Below, in pieces: positions 17,540 through 26,037 of a stretch of DNA of 33,604 nt; position 1 is the stretch's first letter, and each line of letters begins with the position of its first letter. Source of the stretch: Ramlibacter sp. (GTDB lineage: Bacteria > Pseudomonadota > Gammaproteobacteria > Burkholderiales > Burkholderiaceae_C); the NCBI GenBank assembly GCA_029237735.1, contig JAQZBU010000029.1:1-33604 (forward strand). The letters run 5' to 3'. The notes beneath the pieces were generated by a model. The model saw nothing but the letters and a program-made list of their open reading frames with translations. It was not told where the DNA came from and did not search any database. The translations under genes were made by a program, and so were the position numbers.

Positions 17540-17569
17540 GTTGAGAGTTGGGCGTAAAGTCCCAAACTG
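17540..17569 (+). promoter_or_regulatory. Candidate heat-shock (sigma32-type) promoter of hslVU
   Basis: GTTGAGA (17540-17546) resembles the sigma32 -35 CTTGAAA, and CCCAAACT (17562-17569), 15 bases later, resembles CCCCATnT. hslVU is a heat-shock operon in E. coli, so a sigma32 site is expected, but both boxes are imperfect. The region also holds a direct repeat GTTGGGCGT at 17526-17534 and 17547-17555, which may be part of a low-complexity repeat rather than an operator. Confidence 0.35.
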
Positions 17570-17604
17570 GCTTCTTCCCTCGTAACGCTCAAGCTGCACT
17601 ACCC

Positions 17605-18153
17605 ATGGAACAATTTCACGGCACGACCATTGTCAGCGTGCGCCGCAAGGACGCCAACGGCCGCTGGCAGGTCGCCATCGGGGGCGACGGCCAGGTCACC
17701 CTGGGCAATGTCGTTGTCAAGGGTACGGCGCGCAAGGTGCGCAAGCTCTACCACGACAAGGTGATTGCCGGATTCGCGGGCGCCACGGCCGACGCGTTCA
17801 CCTTGTTTGAACGCTTCGAGGCCAAGCTTGAAAAGCACCAGGGCCACCTTGTTCGCTCGGCGATCGAGCTGACGAAGGACTGGCGCACCGACCGCGTCCT
17901 GCGCCGTCTTGAAGCGATGCTCGCGGTGGCTGATGCCGAAGCGTCGCTCATCATCACCGGCAACGGCGACGTGCTCGAACCCGAGCACGGCATCATCGCG
18001 ATCGGCTCAGGCGGCGCTTATGCGCAGGCCGCGGCCAAGGCGCTGCTTGACAACACGCAGCTCGGTGCGCAGGACATCGTCAAGAAGTCGCTCGAGATCG
18101 CCGGTGAGCTGTGCATCTACACCAACATGCACCACACGATAGAGACTCTCTGA
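17605..18153 (+). CDS. hslV: ATP-dependent protease peptidase subunit HslV
   Basis: The proteasome-beta-like peptidase (two stacked hexamers) of the HslUV heat-shock protease. 182 residues, close to the E. coli length (176). The nucleophile is the Thr of TTIVSVRR. In E. coli it follows Met1 directly; here it follows MEQFHG, so six residues must be cut off for activation. No Met, GTG or TTG codon stands just before the Thr, so the longer start is required. The C-terminus [15 protein letters not shown] matches the HslU-binding end of the family. A longer upstream frame to 17548 begins in non-coding DNA and is rejected. The TGA overlaps the hslU ATG (TGATG). Confidence 0.96.
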   Translation: MEQFHGTTIVSVRRKDANGRWQVAIGGDGQVTLGNVVVKGTARKVRKLYHDKVIAGFAGATADAFTLFERFEAKLEKHQGHLVRSAIELTKDWRTDRVLRRLEAMLAVADAEASLIITGNGDVLEPEHGIIAIGSGGAYAQAAAKALLDNTQLGAQDIVKKSLEIAGELCIYTNMHHTIETL

Positions 18154-19469
18154 TGTCCTCCATGACCCCCCAGGAGATCGTCTCCGAACTCGACCGGCAC
18201 ATCGTCGGCCAAGCCGATGCCAAGCGCGCCGTCGCGATCGCACTGCGCAATCGCTGGCGCCGCCAACAGGTCGACGACAAGCTGCGCGGCGAGATCACCC
18301 CCAAGAACATCCTCATGATCGGGCCCACGGGCGTGGGCAAGACCGAGATAGCGCGGCGCCTGGCACGCCTGGCCGATGCGCCGTTCATCAAGGTCGAGGC
18401 CACGAAGTTCACCGAGGTGGGTTATGTGGGCAAGGATGTCGACTCGATCATCCGCGACCTCGCCGAAATGGCCGTGAAGCAGACTCGCGTGGCCGAGATG
18501 CGCAAGGTGCGATCGCGCGCCGAGGATGCCGCCGAAGACCGCATCCTGGATGTTCTCATTCCACCCCCGCGCATGGGTGAGGCAGGAGGCGAGGGCACTG
18601 CGCGCCAGGCCTTCCGCAAGAAGCTGCGCGAAGGGTTGCTGGCCGACACGGAGATCGAGGTCGACGTCGCCGAGCCGCGCCAGCAGCTCGAGATCATGGG
18701 CCCCGCCGGCATGGAGGAAATGACCGAGCAGCTTCGCGGCATGTTCAGCCAGTTCGGCGGTAGCAAGCGCAAGACGCGCAAGCTCAAGATCGCCGAGGCC
18801 ATGAAGCTGCTGACCGAGGAGGAGGCGGCCAAGCTCGTCAATGAAGACGAGATTCGCACCGCAGCGATCCATAACGCCGAGCAGAACGGCATCGTGTTCA
18901 TCGATGAGATCGACAAGGTGGCTTCCCGCAGCGAGATGAGCGGCGCCGACGTATCGCGCCAAGGTGTGCAGCGCGACCTTCTCCCGCTCGTGGAGGGCAC
19001 GACGGTCTCGACCAAATACGGGCCGATCCGCACCGATCACATCCTGTTCATCGCGAGTGGTGCTTTTCACTTGTCCAAGCCGAGTGACCTGATCCCCGAG
19101 TTGCAGGGGCGGTTGCCCATCCGCGTGGAACTGCAGTCCCTGTCGGTGCAGGATTTCGAGGCAATCCTCACGCAAACCCATGCGTCGCTGGTCAAGCAGT
19201 ACCAGGCGCTGCTCTCGACGGAAGGCGTGACGCTGGAGTTCCGGCCCGAGGCGATCACGCGGCTGGCGCACATCGCTTTCGAAGTGAACGAGCGTACCGA
19301 AAACATCGGTGCGCGCCGCCTGGCCACCGTCATGGAGCGGCTGCTGGACGAGGTAAGCTTCGACGCGACCCGCCTGGGCGGCCAGACGGTAAGCATCGAC
19401 GCCGCGTACGTTGATGCTCGGCTGAAGGAGTTGAGCCGAGACGACGACTTGTCGCGCTACATTCTTTAA
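18153..19469 (+). CDS. hslU: ATP-dependent protease ATPase subunit HslU
   Basis: AAA+ unfoldase that feeds substrates into HslV. 438 residues (E. coli 443). N-terminal [18 protein letters not shown], Walker [10 protein letters not shown] (58-66), pore loop GYVGKDV (about 103-109), intermediate I domain (about 110-240), Walker B IVFIDEID, sensor/arginine region [15 protein letters not shown], and the conserved C-terminal tail DLSRYIL that inserts into HslV. Starts one base into the hslV stop codon (TGATG), so translation is coupled. Residue numbers are approximate. A later non-coding gap of 243 bases separates it from mraZ. Confidence 0.96.
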   Translation: MSSMTPQEIVSELDRHIVGQADAKRAVAIALRNRWRRQQVDDKLRGEITPKNILMIGPTGVGKTEIARRLARLADAPFIKVEATKFTEVGYVGKDVDSIIRDLAEMAVKQTRVAEMRKVRSRAEDAAEDRILDVLIPPPRMGEAGGEGTARQAFRKKLREGLLADTEIEVDVAEPRQQLEIMGPAGMEEMTEQLRGMFSQFGGSKRKTRKLKIAEAMKLLTEEEAAKLVNEDEIRTAAIHNAEQNGIVFIDEIDKVASRSEMSGADVSRQGVQRDLLPLVEGTTVSTKYGPIRTDHILFIASGAFHLSKPSDLIPELQGRLPIRVELQSLSVQDFEAILTQTHASLVKQYQALLSTEGVTLEFRPEAITRLAHIAFEVNERTENIGARRLATVMERLLDEVSFDATRLGGQTVSIDAAYVDARLKELSRDDDLSRYIL

Positions 19470-19534
19470 ACCAACTGGCGTGCTGAGGATTCACTTTCAC
19501 AGCACCCGCTAAGTGGTTCATTTAGAACGCATTT

Positions 19535-19549
19535 TGTCGAATTTCGACA
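19535..19549. promoter_or_regulatory. Perfect 7-bp palindrome upstream of mraZ
   Basis: TGTCGAA-T-TTCGACA, followed by another palindrome GACATGTC (19546-19553) that overlaps it. It lies about 56 bases before the -35 of the proposed mraZ promoter. It could be an operator or chance; I do not recognise the binding protein. Confidence 0.35.
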
Positions 19550-19604
19550 TGTCAAAGCCGTTCTAAGTCCTTGATTTCATTACAAAAACCGGGCTTGGCC
19601 GCGC

Positions 19605-19632
19605 TTGCATCGCTGAGTTTTCCTGCTACAGT
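19605..19632 (+). promoter_or_regulatory. Candidate mraZ promoter
   Basis: TTGCAT (19605-19610), spacer 16, TACAGT (19627-19632). The boxes are moderate (the -35 is weak), but they sit directly over the GTG repeat array, as expected for an autoregulated mraZ promoter. Predicted start about 19639. Confidence 0.45.
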
Positions 19633-19663
19633 GCAAAAAAGTGCAATTAAGTGGTGAAGAGTG
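19631..19663 (+). promoter_or_regulatory. Four GTG repeats in 10-bp phase: candidate MraZ operator
   Basis: GTG occurs at 19631, 19641, 19651 and 19661, exactly one helical turn apart, mostly with an A-rich spacer (GTGCAAAAAA, GTGCAATTAA, GTGGTGAAGA). MraZ in E. coli and Mycoplasma binds direct repeats containing GTG with a 10-bp period upstream of its own gene. The array overlaps the proposed -10 and transcription start, which would repress the dcw operon. Confidence 0.6.
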
Positions 19664-19712
19664 CCTTCGCACCTCCACTGTTGCGCTTTTTGCATAGCAA
19701 GGGCTCACACAG

Positions 19713-20141
19713 GTGTTTCAAGGTGCTTCGTCGCTCAGTTTAGATGGCAAGGGCCGGCTTTCAGTGCCGACCCGGCATCGTGACGTCCTGAGCGCGACCG
19801 CTGCGAACCAGCTCACCATTACGCGCCATCCACACGGCTGCCTGATGATTTTCCCCCGGCCGGAATGGGAAAAATTCCGCGACCGTATCGGCGAGTTACC
19901 CATGGCTGCCCAGTGGTGGAAGAGAATCTTCCTGGGCAACGCAATGGACGTGGAGCTCGACGGCACGGGCCGCGTGCTGGTCTCTCCCGAGCTGCGTGCC
20001 GCGGCAGGCATCGAGAAGGAAATCATGCTCCTGGGCATGGGCAACCACTTCGAGCTCTGGGACAAGGCGACATATGAGGTCAAGGAAGCGGAGGCGCTGC
20101 GCGGCGATATGCCAGACGTCTTCAAGGATTTCTCCTTTTGA
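19713..20141 (+). CDS. mraZ: Transcriptional regulator MraZ
   Basis: First gene of the dcw cluster, a DNA-binding protein with two AbrB-like repeats that controls its own operon. 142 residues. Both halves have the DxxxR signature: DGKGR (11-15) and DGTGR (83-87), each followed by a strand (LSVP, VLVSP). Start is GTG 19713-19715, with AAGG about ten bases upstream. No in-frame ATG precedes it. The stop is followed nine bases later by the rsmH start. The GTG array at 19631-19663 is its likely operator. Confidence 0.95.
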   Translation: MFQGASSLSLDGKGRLSVPTRHRDVLSATAANQLTITRHPHGCLMIFPRPEWEKFRDRIGELPMAAQWWKRIFLGNAMDVELDGTGRVLVSPELRAAAGIEKEIMLLGMGNHFELWDKATYEVKEAEALRGDMPDVFKDFSF

Positions 20142-20150
20142 GAGCAGACG

Positions 20151-21062
20151 GTGGAAAGCACATGGCAACACACCACCGTCTTGTTGAACGAAGCAGTAGA
20201 CGCTCTTTTCACCAAGCCGGATGGCACTTACATCGACGCGACCTTCGGCCGAGGCGGCCATTCGCGCATGATCCTGTCGCGCCTGGACGAGTCCGGCCGG
20301 CTGATCGCCTTCGACAAGGACACGGAAGCCGTTGCCGTTGCCAATGCGATCGAGGACACCCGCTTTTCCATTCGTCACGAGGGCTTCAGCGGCCTGCGCG
20401 ACCTGGAAGGCGGCAGCGTGACGGGAATCCTGATGGATCTGGGCGTGAGCTCGCCGCAGATCGACAACCCGGCGCGCGGATTCTCGTTCCGGGGCGACGG
20501 GCCCCTGGACATGCGAATGGACACCACGCGCGGCGAGAGCGTGGCCGAATGGCTGAGCACGGCCGAAGCCGGGCAGATCGCGGAGGTAATACGTGACTAC
20601 GGCGAAGAACGGTTTGCTGTTCAGATTGCAAAGGCGATTGTGGCTCGCCGACAGGAACGGGGGCCTCTTTCAACCACCGCCGAACTGGCCCAGCTCGTGG
20701 CTGGCACGGTCAAAACCCGCGAGCCGGGCCAGGACCCTGCAACGCGCACATTTCAGGCTCTTCGGATTTTCATCAACGCCGAGCTTGAAGAGCTGCAACA
20801 GGCGCTAGAGGCCAGCTTGGACATCCTCCAACCCCAAGGCCGGCTCGTGGTGATCAGCTTCCACTCGCTGGAAGACCGGATCGTCAAGCAGTTCATCGCG
20901 CGCCACTCGAAGGAAGTCTTCGACCGGCGCGCGCCTTTCGCCGCGCCCAAGGCGATGAAGCTGAACGCCCTGGGGCGGGTGAAGCCGTCTGCCGAAGAAG
21001 TCGCGGCCAACCCGCGTTCGCGCAGCGCGATCATGCGCGTGGCCGAGAGGACGCGGGCATGA
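20151..21062 (+). CDS. rsmH: 16S rRNA (cytosine(1402)-N(4))-methyltransferase RsmH
   Basis: SAM-dependent methyltransferase of the ribosomal P site (formerly MraW). 303 residues. Motifs: [12 protein letters not shown] (SAM binding, about 30-41), [11 protein letters not shown] (about 94-104), the [15 protein letters not shown] block (about 109-123), and [14 protein letters not shown] near the C-terminus. Start is GTG 20151 ([16 protein letters not shown]). The nearby ATG at 20162 is out of frame. The usual tight junction with ftsL is replaced here by a 61-base gap holding a palindromic repeat. Confidence 0.96.
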   Translation: MESTWQHTTVLLNEAVDALFTKPDGTYIDATFGRGGHSRMILSRLDESGRLIAFDKDTEAVAVANAIEDTRFSIRHEGFSGLRDLEGGSVTGILMDLGVSSPQIDNPARGFSFRGDGPLDMRMDTTRGESVAEWLSTAEAGQIAEVIRDYGEERFAVQIAKAIVARRQERGPLSTTAELAQLVAGTVKTREPGQDPATRTFQALRIFINAELEELQQALEASLDILQPQGRLVVISFHSLEDRIVKQFIARHSKEVFDRRAPFAAPKAMKLNALGRVKPSAEEVAANPRSRSAIMRVAERTRA

Positions 21063-21127
21063 TGCGCGTCCACGCAAATCACTCCTTCTCCCGCTTGCGG
21101 GAGAGGGCCGGGGTGAGGGTCGCATGA
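21059..21127 (+). CDS. Bridging mini-ORF (22 codons) through the rsmH-ftsL repeat; product doubtful
   Basis: An ATG at 21059-21061 overlaps the rsmH stop (ATGA), the next codon is also ATG, and the frame stays open through the palindromic repeat. It closes with TGA at 21125-21127, which overlaps the ftsL ATG (21124-21126) as ATGA. The 22-residue peptide ([22 protein letters not shown]) has no recognisable function. Its likely value, if any, is to carry ribosomes from rsmH to ftsL. Such a short frame could also be chance. Confidence 0.3.
   Translation: MMRVHANHSFSRLRERAGVRVA
21080..21119. repeat. Palindromic dispersed repeat (TCTCCCGC-TT-GCGGGAGA, then GGGGTGAGGG tail)
   Basis: A perfect 8-bp stem, TCTCCCGC (21087-21094) with GCGGGAGA (21097-21104), followed by GGGCCGGGGTGAGGG. 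This hairpin-plus-tail pattern is one I recall as a common dispersed repeat in proteobacterial intergenic DNA. Its 3' tail supplies GAGG about eight bases before the ftsL ATG, where a Shine-Dalgarno belongs. Confidence 0.6.
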
Positions 21128-21417
21128 CAAGGCTCAACGTCGTTCTGTTGATCGCGGTGATCGCGAGCGCGCTGTACCTGGTGCAAACCCAGTACGAGTC
21201 GCGGCGGCTGTATGCCGAGATCGACAAGGCGGTGAGCGAAGAGCGCAAGATCCAGCAGGAAAACGAGCGCCTGCAGGTCGAGAAGCGCGCGCAGGCCACG
21301 CCGCTGCGCGTGGAAAAGCTCGCCAAGGAGCAACTGCAGATGCGCAGTGCTTCTCCGGCGATCACCCAATACGTTCAACCCAAGGGGCCGGCTTCGTCGC
21401 CGGCCGCGGCGCAATGA
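21124..21417 (+). CDS. ftsL: Cell division protein FtsL
   Basis: Small bitopic membrane protein of the divisome that bridges FtsB/FtsQ and helps activate FtsWI. 97 residues: short N-terminus (MTRLN), one membrane segment (VVLLIAVIASALYLVQTQY, about 6-24), then a periplasmic coiled coil with Glu/Lys/Gln heptads (about 25-60: RRLYAEIDKAVSEERKIQQE...) and a Pro/Ala-rich end. The low sequence conservation of FtsL is normal; position between rsmH and ftsI decides the name. The TGA overlaps the ftsI ATG (ATGA at 21414-21417). The ribosome-binding GAGG comes from the upstream repeat. Confidence 0.9.
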   Translation: MTRLNVVLLIAVIASALYLVQTQYESRRLYAEIDKAVSEERKIQQENERLQVEKRAQATPLRVEKLAKEQLQMRSASPAITQYVQPKGPASSPAAAQ

Positions 21418-23147
21418 CCCGTAGCGTGGCCTACACATCGAGCCCGCTGCTGGCGAGCAAGACGCCCGTGTGGCGCAGCAAGTTCATCGTGGCCGCGATT
21501 GCCCTGGGCTTCGTCGTGCTCGCCGGCCGCGCCGCATGGGTGCAGGTGTTCGCCAACGACTTCTTCCAGCGGCAAGGCGAAGTGCGCTTCGCGCGGACGC
21601 TGGAGCTGCCGGCCAACCGCGGCCGCATCCTGGACCGCAACGGCTTGCTGCTGGCCTCCAGCGTGCCGGCGCCGAGCATCTGGGCGATCCCCGAGGATCT
21701 GGAGCGCGACCCCGCCAAGATGGCCAAGCTGGCCAGGCTGCTCGAGATGCCGCTGGCCGAGCTCGAAAAGAAACTCGAGGATGAAGACAAGACCTTCGTT
21801 TGGCTCAAACGTCAGGTGGACGACGCCATCGCGCAGCAGATCACCGCGCTCGACATCAAGGGCGTCTACCAGCGCAAGGAATACAAGCGTCAATACCCGG
21901 AGGGCGAAGCGGCCGCCCACGTGGTGGGGTTCACCAACGTCGAGGACCGAGGGCAGGAAGGCGTTGAGCTCGCCTTCGAGAAAGATCTCGCCGGGCGTGC
22001 CGGCATGCGGCGTGTCATCAAGGACCGGCTCGGCCGCGTTGTCGAGGACGTCGGCGAGCAGGTGCAGCCGGTACCGGGCCGTGACCTGCAGCTTTCGATC
22101 GACAGCAAGGTGCAGTTCTTCGCCTACCAGAAGCTGCGCGATGCCGTGCTCGAGCACAAGGCGCGCGCCGGCAGCGTGGTAGTGCTGGATGCCGTGAGCG
22201 GTGAGGTACTGGCGCTGGCCAACTACCCGAGCTACGTTCCCGGGCGCAGGCAGAACCTGTCGGGCGAACAGCTTCGCAACCGCGCGATGACGGACGTGTT
22301 TGAACCTGGCTCGACGATGAAGCCGTTCACGATCGGCCTGGCGCTGGAAAGCGGGCTGGTCACGCCGCACTCGCCCATCCAGACCGCACCCGGTTTCGTG
22401 GTGATGGGCGGCCGCAAGATCTCCGATTCGCATCCTCATGGCGTTCTGAGCGTGCAGGAAGTGATCCAGAAGTCCAGCAATGTCGGCACGCTCAAGCTGG
22501 CGCTGCAGATGCAGCCGCGCGAGATGTGGGAGATGTTTACGCAGGCGGGTTTCGGGCAAAAGCCGCAGATCGCCTTTCCCGGCGCCGTGACGGGCCGCTT
22601 GCGCCCGTACAAGAGCTGGAAGCCGGTGGAGCAGGCCACGATGTCGTACGGCTATGGGCTGTCGGCGTCGCTTTTCCAGGTGGCGCGCTCCTACACCATC
22701 TTTGCGCACGACGGGCAGATCATCCCCGCGACGATGCTCAAGGCTGACGGGCCGGCAACGGGCACGCGGGTGTTTTCGCCCAAGACCGTCGCCGAAGTTC
22801 GCACCATGCTGCAGATGGCGGCAGGGCCAGGCGGCACCGGTCCGAAGGCGCAGACGCTCGGCTATTCGGTGGGCGGCAAATCCGGCACCGCCTACAAGCA
22901 GGTGGGCAAGGGCTACGTCACCAACAAGTATCGCTCCTGGTTCGTCGGCATCGCGCCCATCGAGAAGCCCCGCATCATCGTGGCGGTGATGCTGGACGAG
23001 CCGTCCAACGGCAAGTACTACGGCGGCGAAGTGGCCGCGCCGGTGTTCAGCGCCACCGTGCAGCAGACGCTGCGCATGCTGGGCGTGCAGCCCGACATGA
23101 ACGTCAAGCCGCAGATCGTGGTGCAAGCCGTGGAGGAGTCGTTCTGA
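21414..23147 (+). CDS. ftsI: Peptidoglycan D,D-transpeptidase FtsI (PBP3)
   Basis: Septal transpeptidase that cross-links new peptidoglycan; class B penicillin-binding protein, target of beta-lactams. 577 residues, usual length. N-terminal membrane anchor (about 24-42, IVAAIALGFVVLAGRAAWV), pedestal domain (NRGRILDRNG near residue 70), and the transpeptidase domain with all three motifs: S300-T-M-K303 (EPGSTMKPF), S354-S-N356 (KSSNVG) and K489-S-G-T (GGKSGTA). Starts in an ATGA overlap with ftsL; its TGA overlaps the murE ATG (TGATG at 23145-23149). Confidence 0.97.
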   Translation: MTRSVAYTSSPLLASKTPVWRSKFIVAAIALGFVVLAGRAAWVQVFANDFFQRQGEVRFARTLELPANRGRILDRNGLLLASSVPAPSIWAIPEDLERDPAKMAKLARLLEMPLAELEKKLEDEDKTFVWLKRQVDDAIAQQITALDIKGVYQRKEYKRQYPEGEAAAHVVGFTNVEDRGQEGVELAFEKDLAGRAGMRRVIKDRLGRVVEDVGEQVQPVPGRDLQLSIDSKVQFFAYQKLRDAVLEHKARAGSVVVLDAVSGEVLALANYPSYVPGRRQNLSGEQLRNRAMTDVFEPGSTMKPFTIGLALESGLVTPHSPIQTAPGFVVMGGRKISDSHPHGVLSVQEVIQKSSNVGTLKLALQMQPREMWEMFTQAGFGQKPQIAFPGAVTGRLRPYKSWKPVEQATMSYGYGLSASLFQVARSYTIFAHDGQIIPATMLKADGPATGTRVFSPKTVAEVRTMLQMAAGPGGTGPKAQTLGYSVGGKSGTAYKQVGKGYVTNKYRSWFVGIAPIEKPRIIVAVMLDEPSNGKYYGGEVAAPVFSATVQQTLRMLGVQPDMNVKPQIVVQAVEESF

Positions 23148-24628
23148 TGCGCGAACTCCCCAACCCCCTGGAAGCCGCGCAATGGCTGCGCCGCCGGGTG
23201 ACCGGCACGCTGCACAGCGACAGCCGCAAGATCGGCGCCGGCGACGGTTTCATTGCCTGGCCGGGCGCGGCCACCGACGGGCGGGCCCACGTGTCCTCCG
23301 CCTTGTCGCGCGGCGCGGCGGCCTGCCTGGTCGAGCGCGAAGGGGTCGAGGCTTTCGGATTCGATGGCGATGCCATCGCCGCGTATACACATCTCAAAAC
23401 GGCCACCGGCCCTATCGCATCTGCTTATTTCGGGGACCCGACGCGGCAGCTGCAGGTGCTGGCGGTGACAGGCACGAACGGCAAAACCTCCACGGCCTGG
23501 TGGCTCGCACAGGCGCTGTCGAACTTGAAAGGCGCCTACGCGACCCCGTGCGGCCTGATCGGCACGCTGGGCATCGGCCGTCCGCCCGAGGTCGAGTTCG
23601 TGGGCCTCACGACGCCCGATCCGGTACTGCTGCAGGGGCAGTTTCGCCGCTTCGCCGATGAGGGCCTGAAAGCCTGCGCGATCGAGGCTTCGTCCGTCGG
23701 CATCGCCCAGCGGCGGCTGGATGGCACGCGCGTTCGCATCGCCATCTTCACGAATTTCACTCAGGACCACCTGGACTACCACGGCACGATGGAGGCCTAC
23801 TGGGAGGCGAAGGCCGAGCTGTTCCGCTGGCCTGGTCTCAACGCCGCGGTCGTCAACATCGACGACAAGAAGGGCGAAGCGCTCTCGCAATCGCTACAGG
23901 GCAGCGGACTTGATATCTGGACGGTGTCCTGCCAGCAGGGCGCGCGGCTCTCGGCGCAGGAGATCGGGTACGACGAGGGCCTTCGCTTCGTGGTGGCGGA
24001 GGGGGAGCAGCGACGCCAGCTCGCGACGCAGCTGATCGGCCAGTACAACGTTTCCAACCTGCTGGGCGTGATAGCGGCAATGCGCGCGCTGGGCGTGCCG
24101 CTGGACGAGGCTGTCGAAGCCTGCGGCAGCCTGCTGCCCGTCCCGGGCCGCATGGAGCGCTTGCAGGAAGCAGGCAAGCCCGTGATTGCGATCGACTACG
24201 CGCACACGCCCGATGCACTGGACAAGGCCCTGCAGGCGTTGCGCCCGCTCGCGGCGCAACGCGGCGGCAAGCTGTGGTGCGTATTCGGCTGCGGCGGCGA
24301 CCGCGACCCGACCAAACGTCCCGTGATGGCGGCGGTGGTGGAAAAGAACGCCGACCGCGTGGTCGTCACCAGCGATAACCCGCGCAGCGAGAAGCCCGAG
24401 AACATCATCAGCCAGGTCCTGCTCGGACTGTCGCATAACCAGTGCGTGCAGGTGCAGGCGGATCGGGCCTTGGCCATTGCGGAGACGATTGGCGCGGCCG
24501 GCCCCCAGGACGTCGTGCTTATCGCCGGCAAGGGCCACGAGGACTACCAGGAGGTGGCGGGCGTCAAGCACCCGTTTTCGGACACGGTCCATGCGCAGCG
24601 CGCGCTGGACGCGAGGAGCGCTGCATGA
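23147..24628 (+). CDS. murE: UDP-MurNAc-L-Ala-D-Glu:meso-DAP ligase MurE
   Basis: Cytoplasmic Mur ligase adding the third residue of the stem peptide. 493 residues. N-terminal UDP-binding domain (SDSRKIGAGDGFIAW), ATP-binding GTNGKTS with K113, the carbamylated-Lys and metal region (TNFTQDHLDYHGTMEAYWEAKAELF), and the C-terminal domain with DYAHTPDAL. The DNPR motif (410-413, VTSDNPRSE) is the one that selects meso-diaminopimelate rather than lysine, matching the presence of dapF in the same window. Start ATG overlaps the ftsI stop; the TGA overlaps the murF ATG (ATGA). Confidence 0.97.
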   Translation: MRELPNPLEAAQWLRRRVTGTLHSDSRKIGAGDGFIAWPGAATDGRAHVSSALSRGAAACLVEREGVEAFGFDGDAIAAYTHLKTATGPIASAYFGDPTRQLQVLAVTGTNGKTSTAWWLAQALSNLKGAYATPCGLIGTLGIGRPPEVEFVGLTTPDPVLLQGQFRRFADEGLKACAIEASSVGIAQRRLDGTRVRIAIFTNFTQDHLDYHGTMEAYWEAKAELFRWPGLNAAVVNIDDKKGEALSQSLQGSGLDIWTVSCQQGARLSAQEIGYDEGLRFVVAEGEQRRQLATQLIGQYNVSNLLGVIAAMRALGVPLDEAVEACGSLLPVPGRMERLQEAGKPVIAIDYAHTPDALDKALQALRPLAAQRGGKLWCVFGCGGDRDPTKRPVMAAVVEKNADRVVVTSDNPRSEKPENIISQVLLGLSHNQCVQVQADRALAIAETIGAAGPQDVVLIAGKGHEDYQEVAGVKHPFSDTVHAQRALDARSAA

Positions 24629-26037
24629 GCGGAATGTTCACGCTCGCGCAGGCCCTGCAGTGGATCCCCGGCGGTATTCTGGTAGGCGAGGGCGCAACGG
24701 AAGTCCTGCGCGTGCATAGCGACACCCGTACGCTGCAGCCGGGCGACCTGTTTGTCGCATTGAAGGGCGAACGTTTCGATGCCAACGATTTCCTGGCCGA
24801 CGCGAAGACCAAGGGAGCCGTTGCGGCCATCGCGCACCGTGGCAAGCTGCCCGCGGGCCTGCCGGGGATCGAAGTCGACGACAGCAAGCTCGCACTCGGC
24901 GCGCTCGGGGCGGGCTGGCGCGCACAGTTCGACCTGCCCCTGATCGCCGTCACCGGCAGCAACGGAAAGACGACGGTGACGCAGATGATCGCCTCGATCC
25001 TGCGTGCGTGGCAACAGGGCGCGATGCTGGCGACGCAGGGCAACCTGAACAACGAGATCGGCCTGCCGCTGCAATTGCTGCGGCTGCGTGCGGAGCATCG
25101 CGTTGCCGTGCTGGAACTGGGCATGAATCACCCGGGCGAGATCGCTTACCTGGCTGGCATCACGCGGCCCACCGTCGCGCTCGTCAACAACGCGCAGCGC
25201 GAGCACCAGGAATTCATGGCCACCGTCGAGGCGGTGGCGCGGGAGAACGCCTCGGTGTTCGCGGCCCTGGGCCCGACCGGAGTGACCGTGTTTCCCGCCG
25301 GCGAGGAGTTCACGCCGCTATGGAAACAATTGGCGGGCGCGAGGCCTTGCATCACTTTCGGGGAGCCGGGTGGCGAGTTCGCCGCGGCTTCCGACATCGT
25401 TTTGGCCGGGACTGAATGGCAAGAGGGGCTCTGGCAGGTGAGCGTGAAAACGCCCGCCGGCCCGGTGGCATACCGACTCCATATCGCCGGCCGCCATAAC
25501 GTGCGCAACTCGCTGGCCGCAGTGGCCTGCGCACTCGCCGCCGGCGCTCCGCTGGCTTCCATCGCACAAGGCCTGGAGGCGTTCGAGCCCGTCAAGGGAC
25601 GCTCACGCGCGCTCGCGGTGCGGGTGGGCGGCCGCGCGATCACGTTGGTGGACGACACCTACAATGCGAACCCGGATTCGGTCCGCGCGGCCATCGACGT
25701 GCTGGCCGAACTTCCCGGGCCGCGCCTGCTGGTACTGGGCGACATGGGCGAAGTCGGAGACCAAGGCCCGCAGTTCCACGCCGAGGTGGGCGAGCATGCG
25801 CGCCAGCGCGCGATCGAACGGCTCTTTACGATCGGCGACCAGTCCACGGCAATGCGCGGCCGCCACTTCACGGCGATCGATACGCTCAAGGCCGCCGTGC
25901 TGGCGGAACTTCCCCTTGTCGCCAGCGTACTGGTGAAAGGTTCGCGCTTCATGCAGATGGAGCGCGTGGTCGAGGCGATCATGGCCCACGCGATACAACA
26001 AGAACAAGATACGAAGGATTCCGGCCATGCTGCTTAG
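24625..26037 (+). CDS. murF: UDP-MurNAc-tripeptide:D-Ala-D-Ala ligase MurF
   Basis: Adds D-alanyl-D-alanine to complete the pentapeptide precursor. 470 residues. [24 protein letters not shown] is the N-terminal UDP-binding motif, GSNGKTT with K115 the ATP site, [11 protein letters not shown] and [10 protein letters not shown] are the central motifs, and [14 protein letters not shown] plus [13 protein letters not shown] mark the C-terminal domain. The frame is open further upstream (to 24442) but that part is inside murE; the ATG of the ATGA overlap is the start. The last 11 bases overlap mraY. Confidence 0.96.
   Translation: MSGMFTLAQALQWIPGGILVGEGATEVLRVHSDTRTLQPGDLFVALKGERFDANDFLADAKTKGAVAAIAHRGKLPAGLPGIEVDDSKLALGALGAGWRAQFDLPLIAVTGSNGKTTVTQMIASILRAWQQGAMLATQGNLNNEIGLPLQLLRLRAEHRVAVLELGMNHPGEIAYLAGITRPTVALVNNAQREHQEFMATVEAVARENASVFAALGPTGVTVFPAGEEFTPLWKQLAGARPCITFGEPGGEFAAASDIVLAGTEWQEGLWQVSVKTPAGPVAYRLHIAGRHNVRNSLAAVACALAAGAPLASIAQGLEAFEPVKGRSRALAVRVGGRAITLVDDTYNANPDSVRAAIDVLAELPGPRLLVLGDMGEVGDQGPQFHAEVGEHARQRAIERLFTIGDQSTAMRGRHFTAIDTLKAAVLAELPLVASVLVKGSRFMQMERVVEAIMAHAIQQEQDTKDSGHAA

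Noticed and set aside
15593..17599. 668-codon minus-strand frame across the STAS gene
   Set aside because: No start signal or known domains; His/Arg/Leu-rich composition typical of antisense frames in GC-rich genes.
19480..19505. Hairpin GTGCTG...CAGCAC after hslU as a terminator
   Set aside because: Six-bp stem, 14-base loop and no T run; too weak to call.
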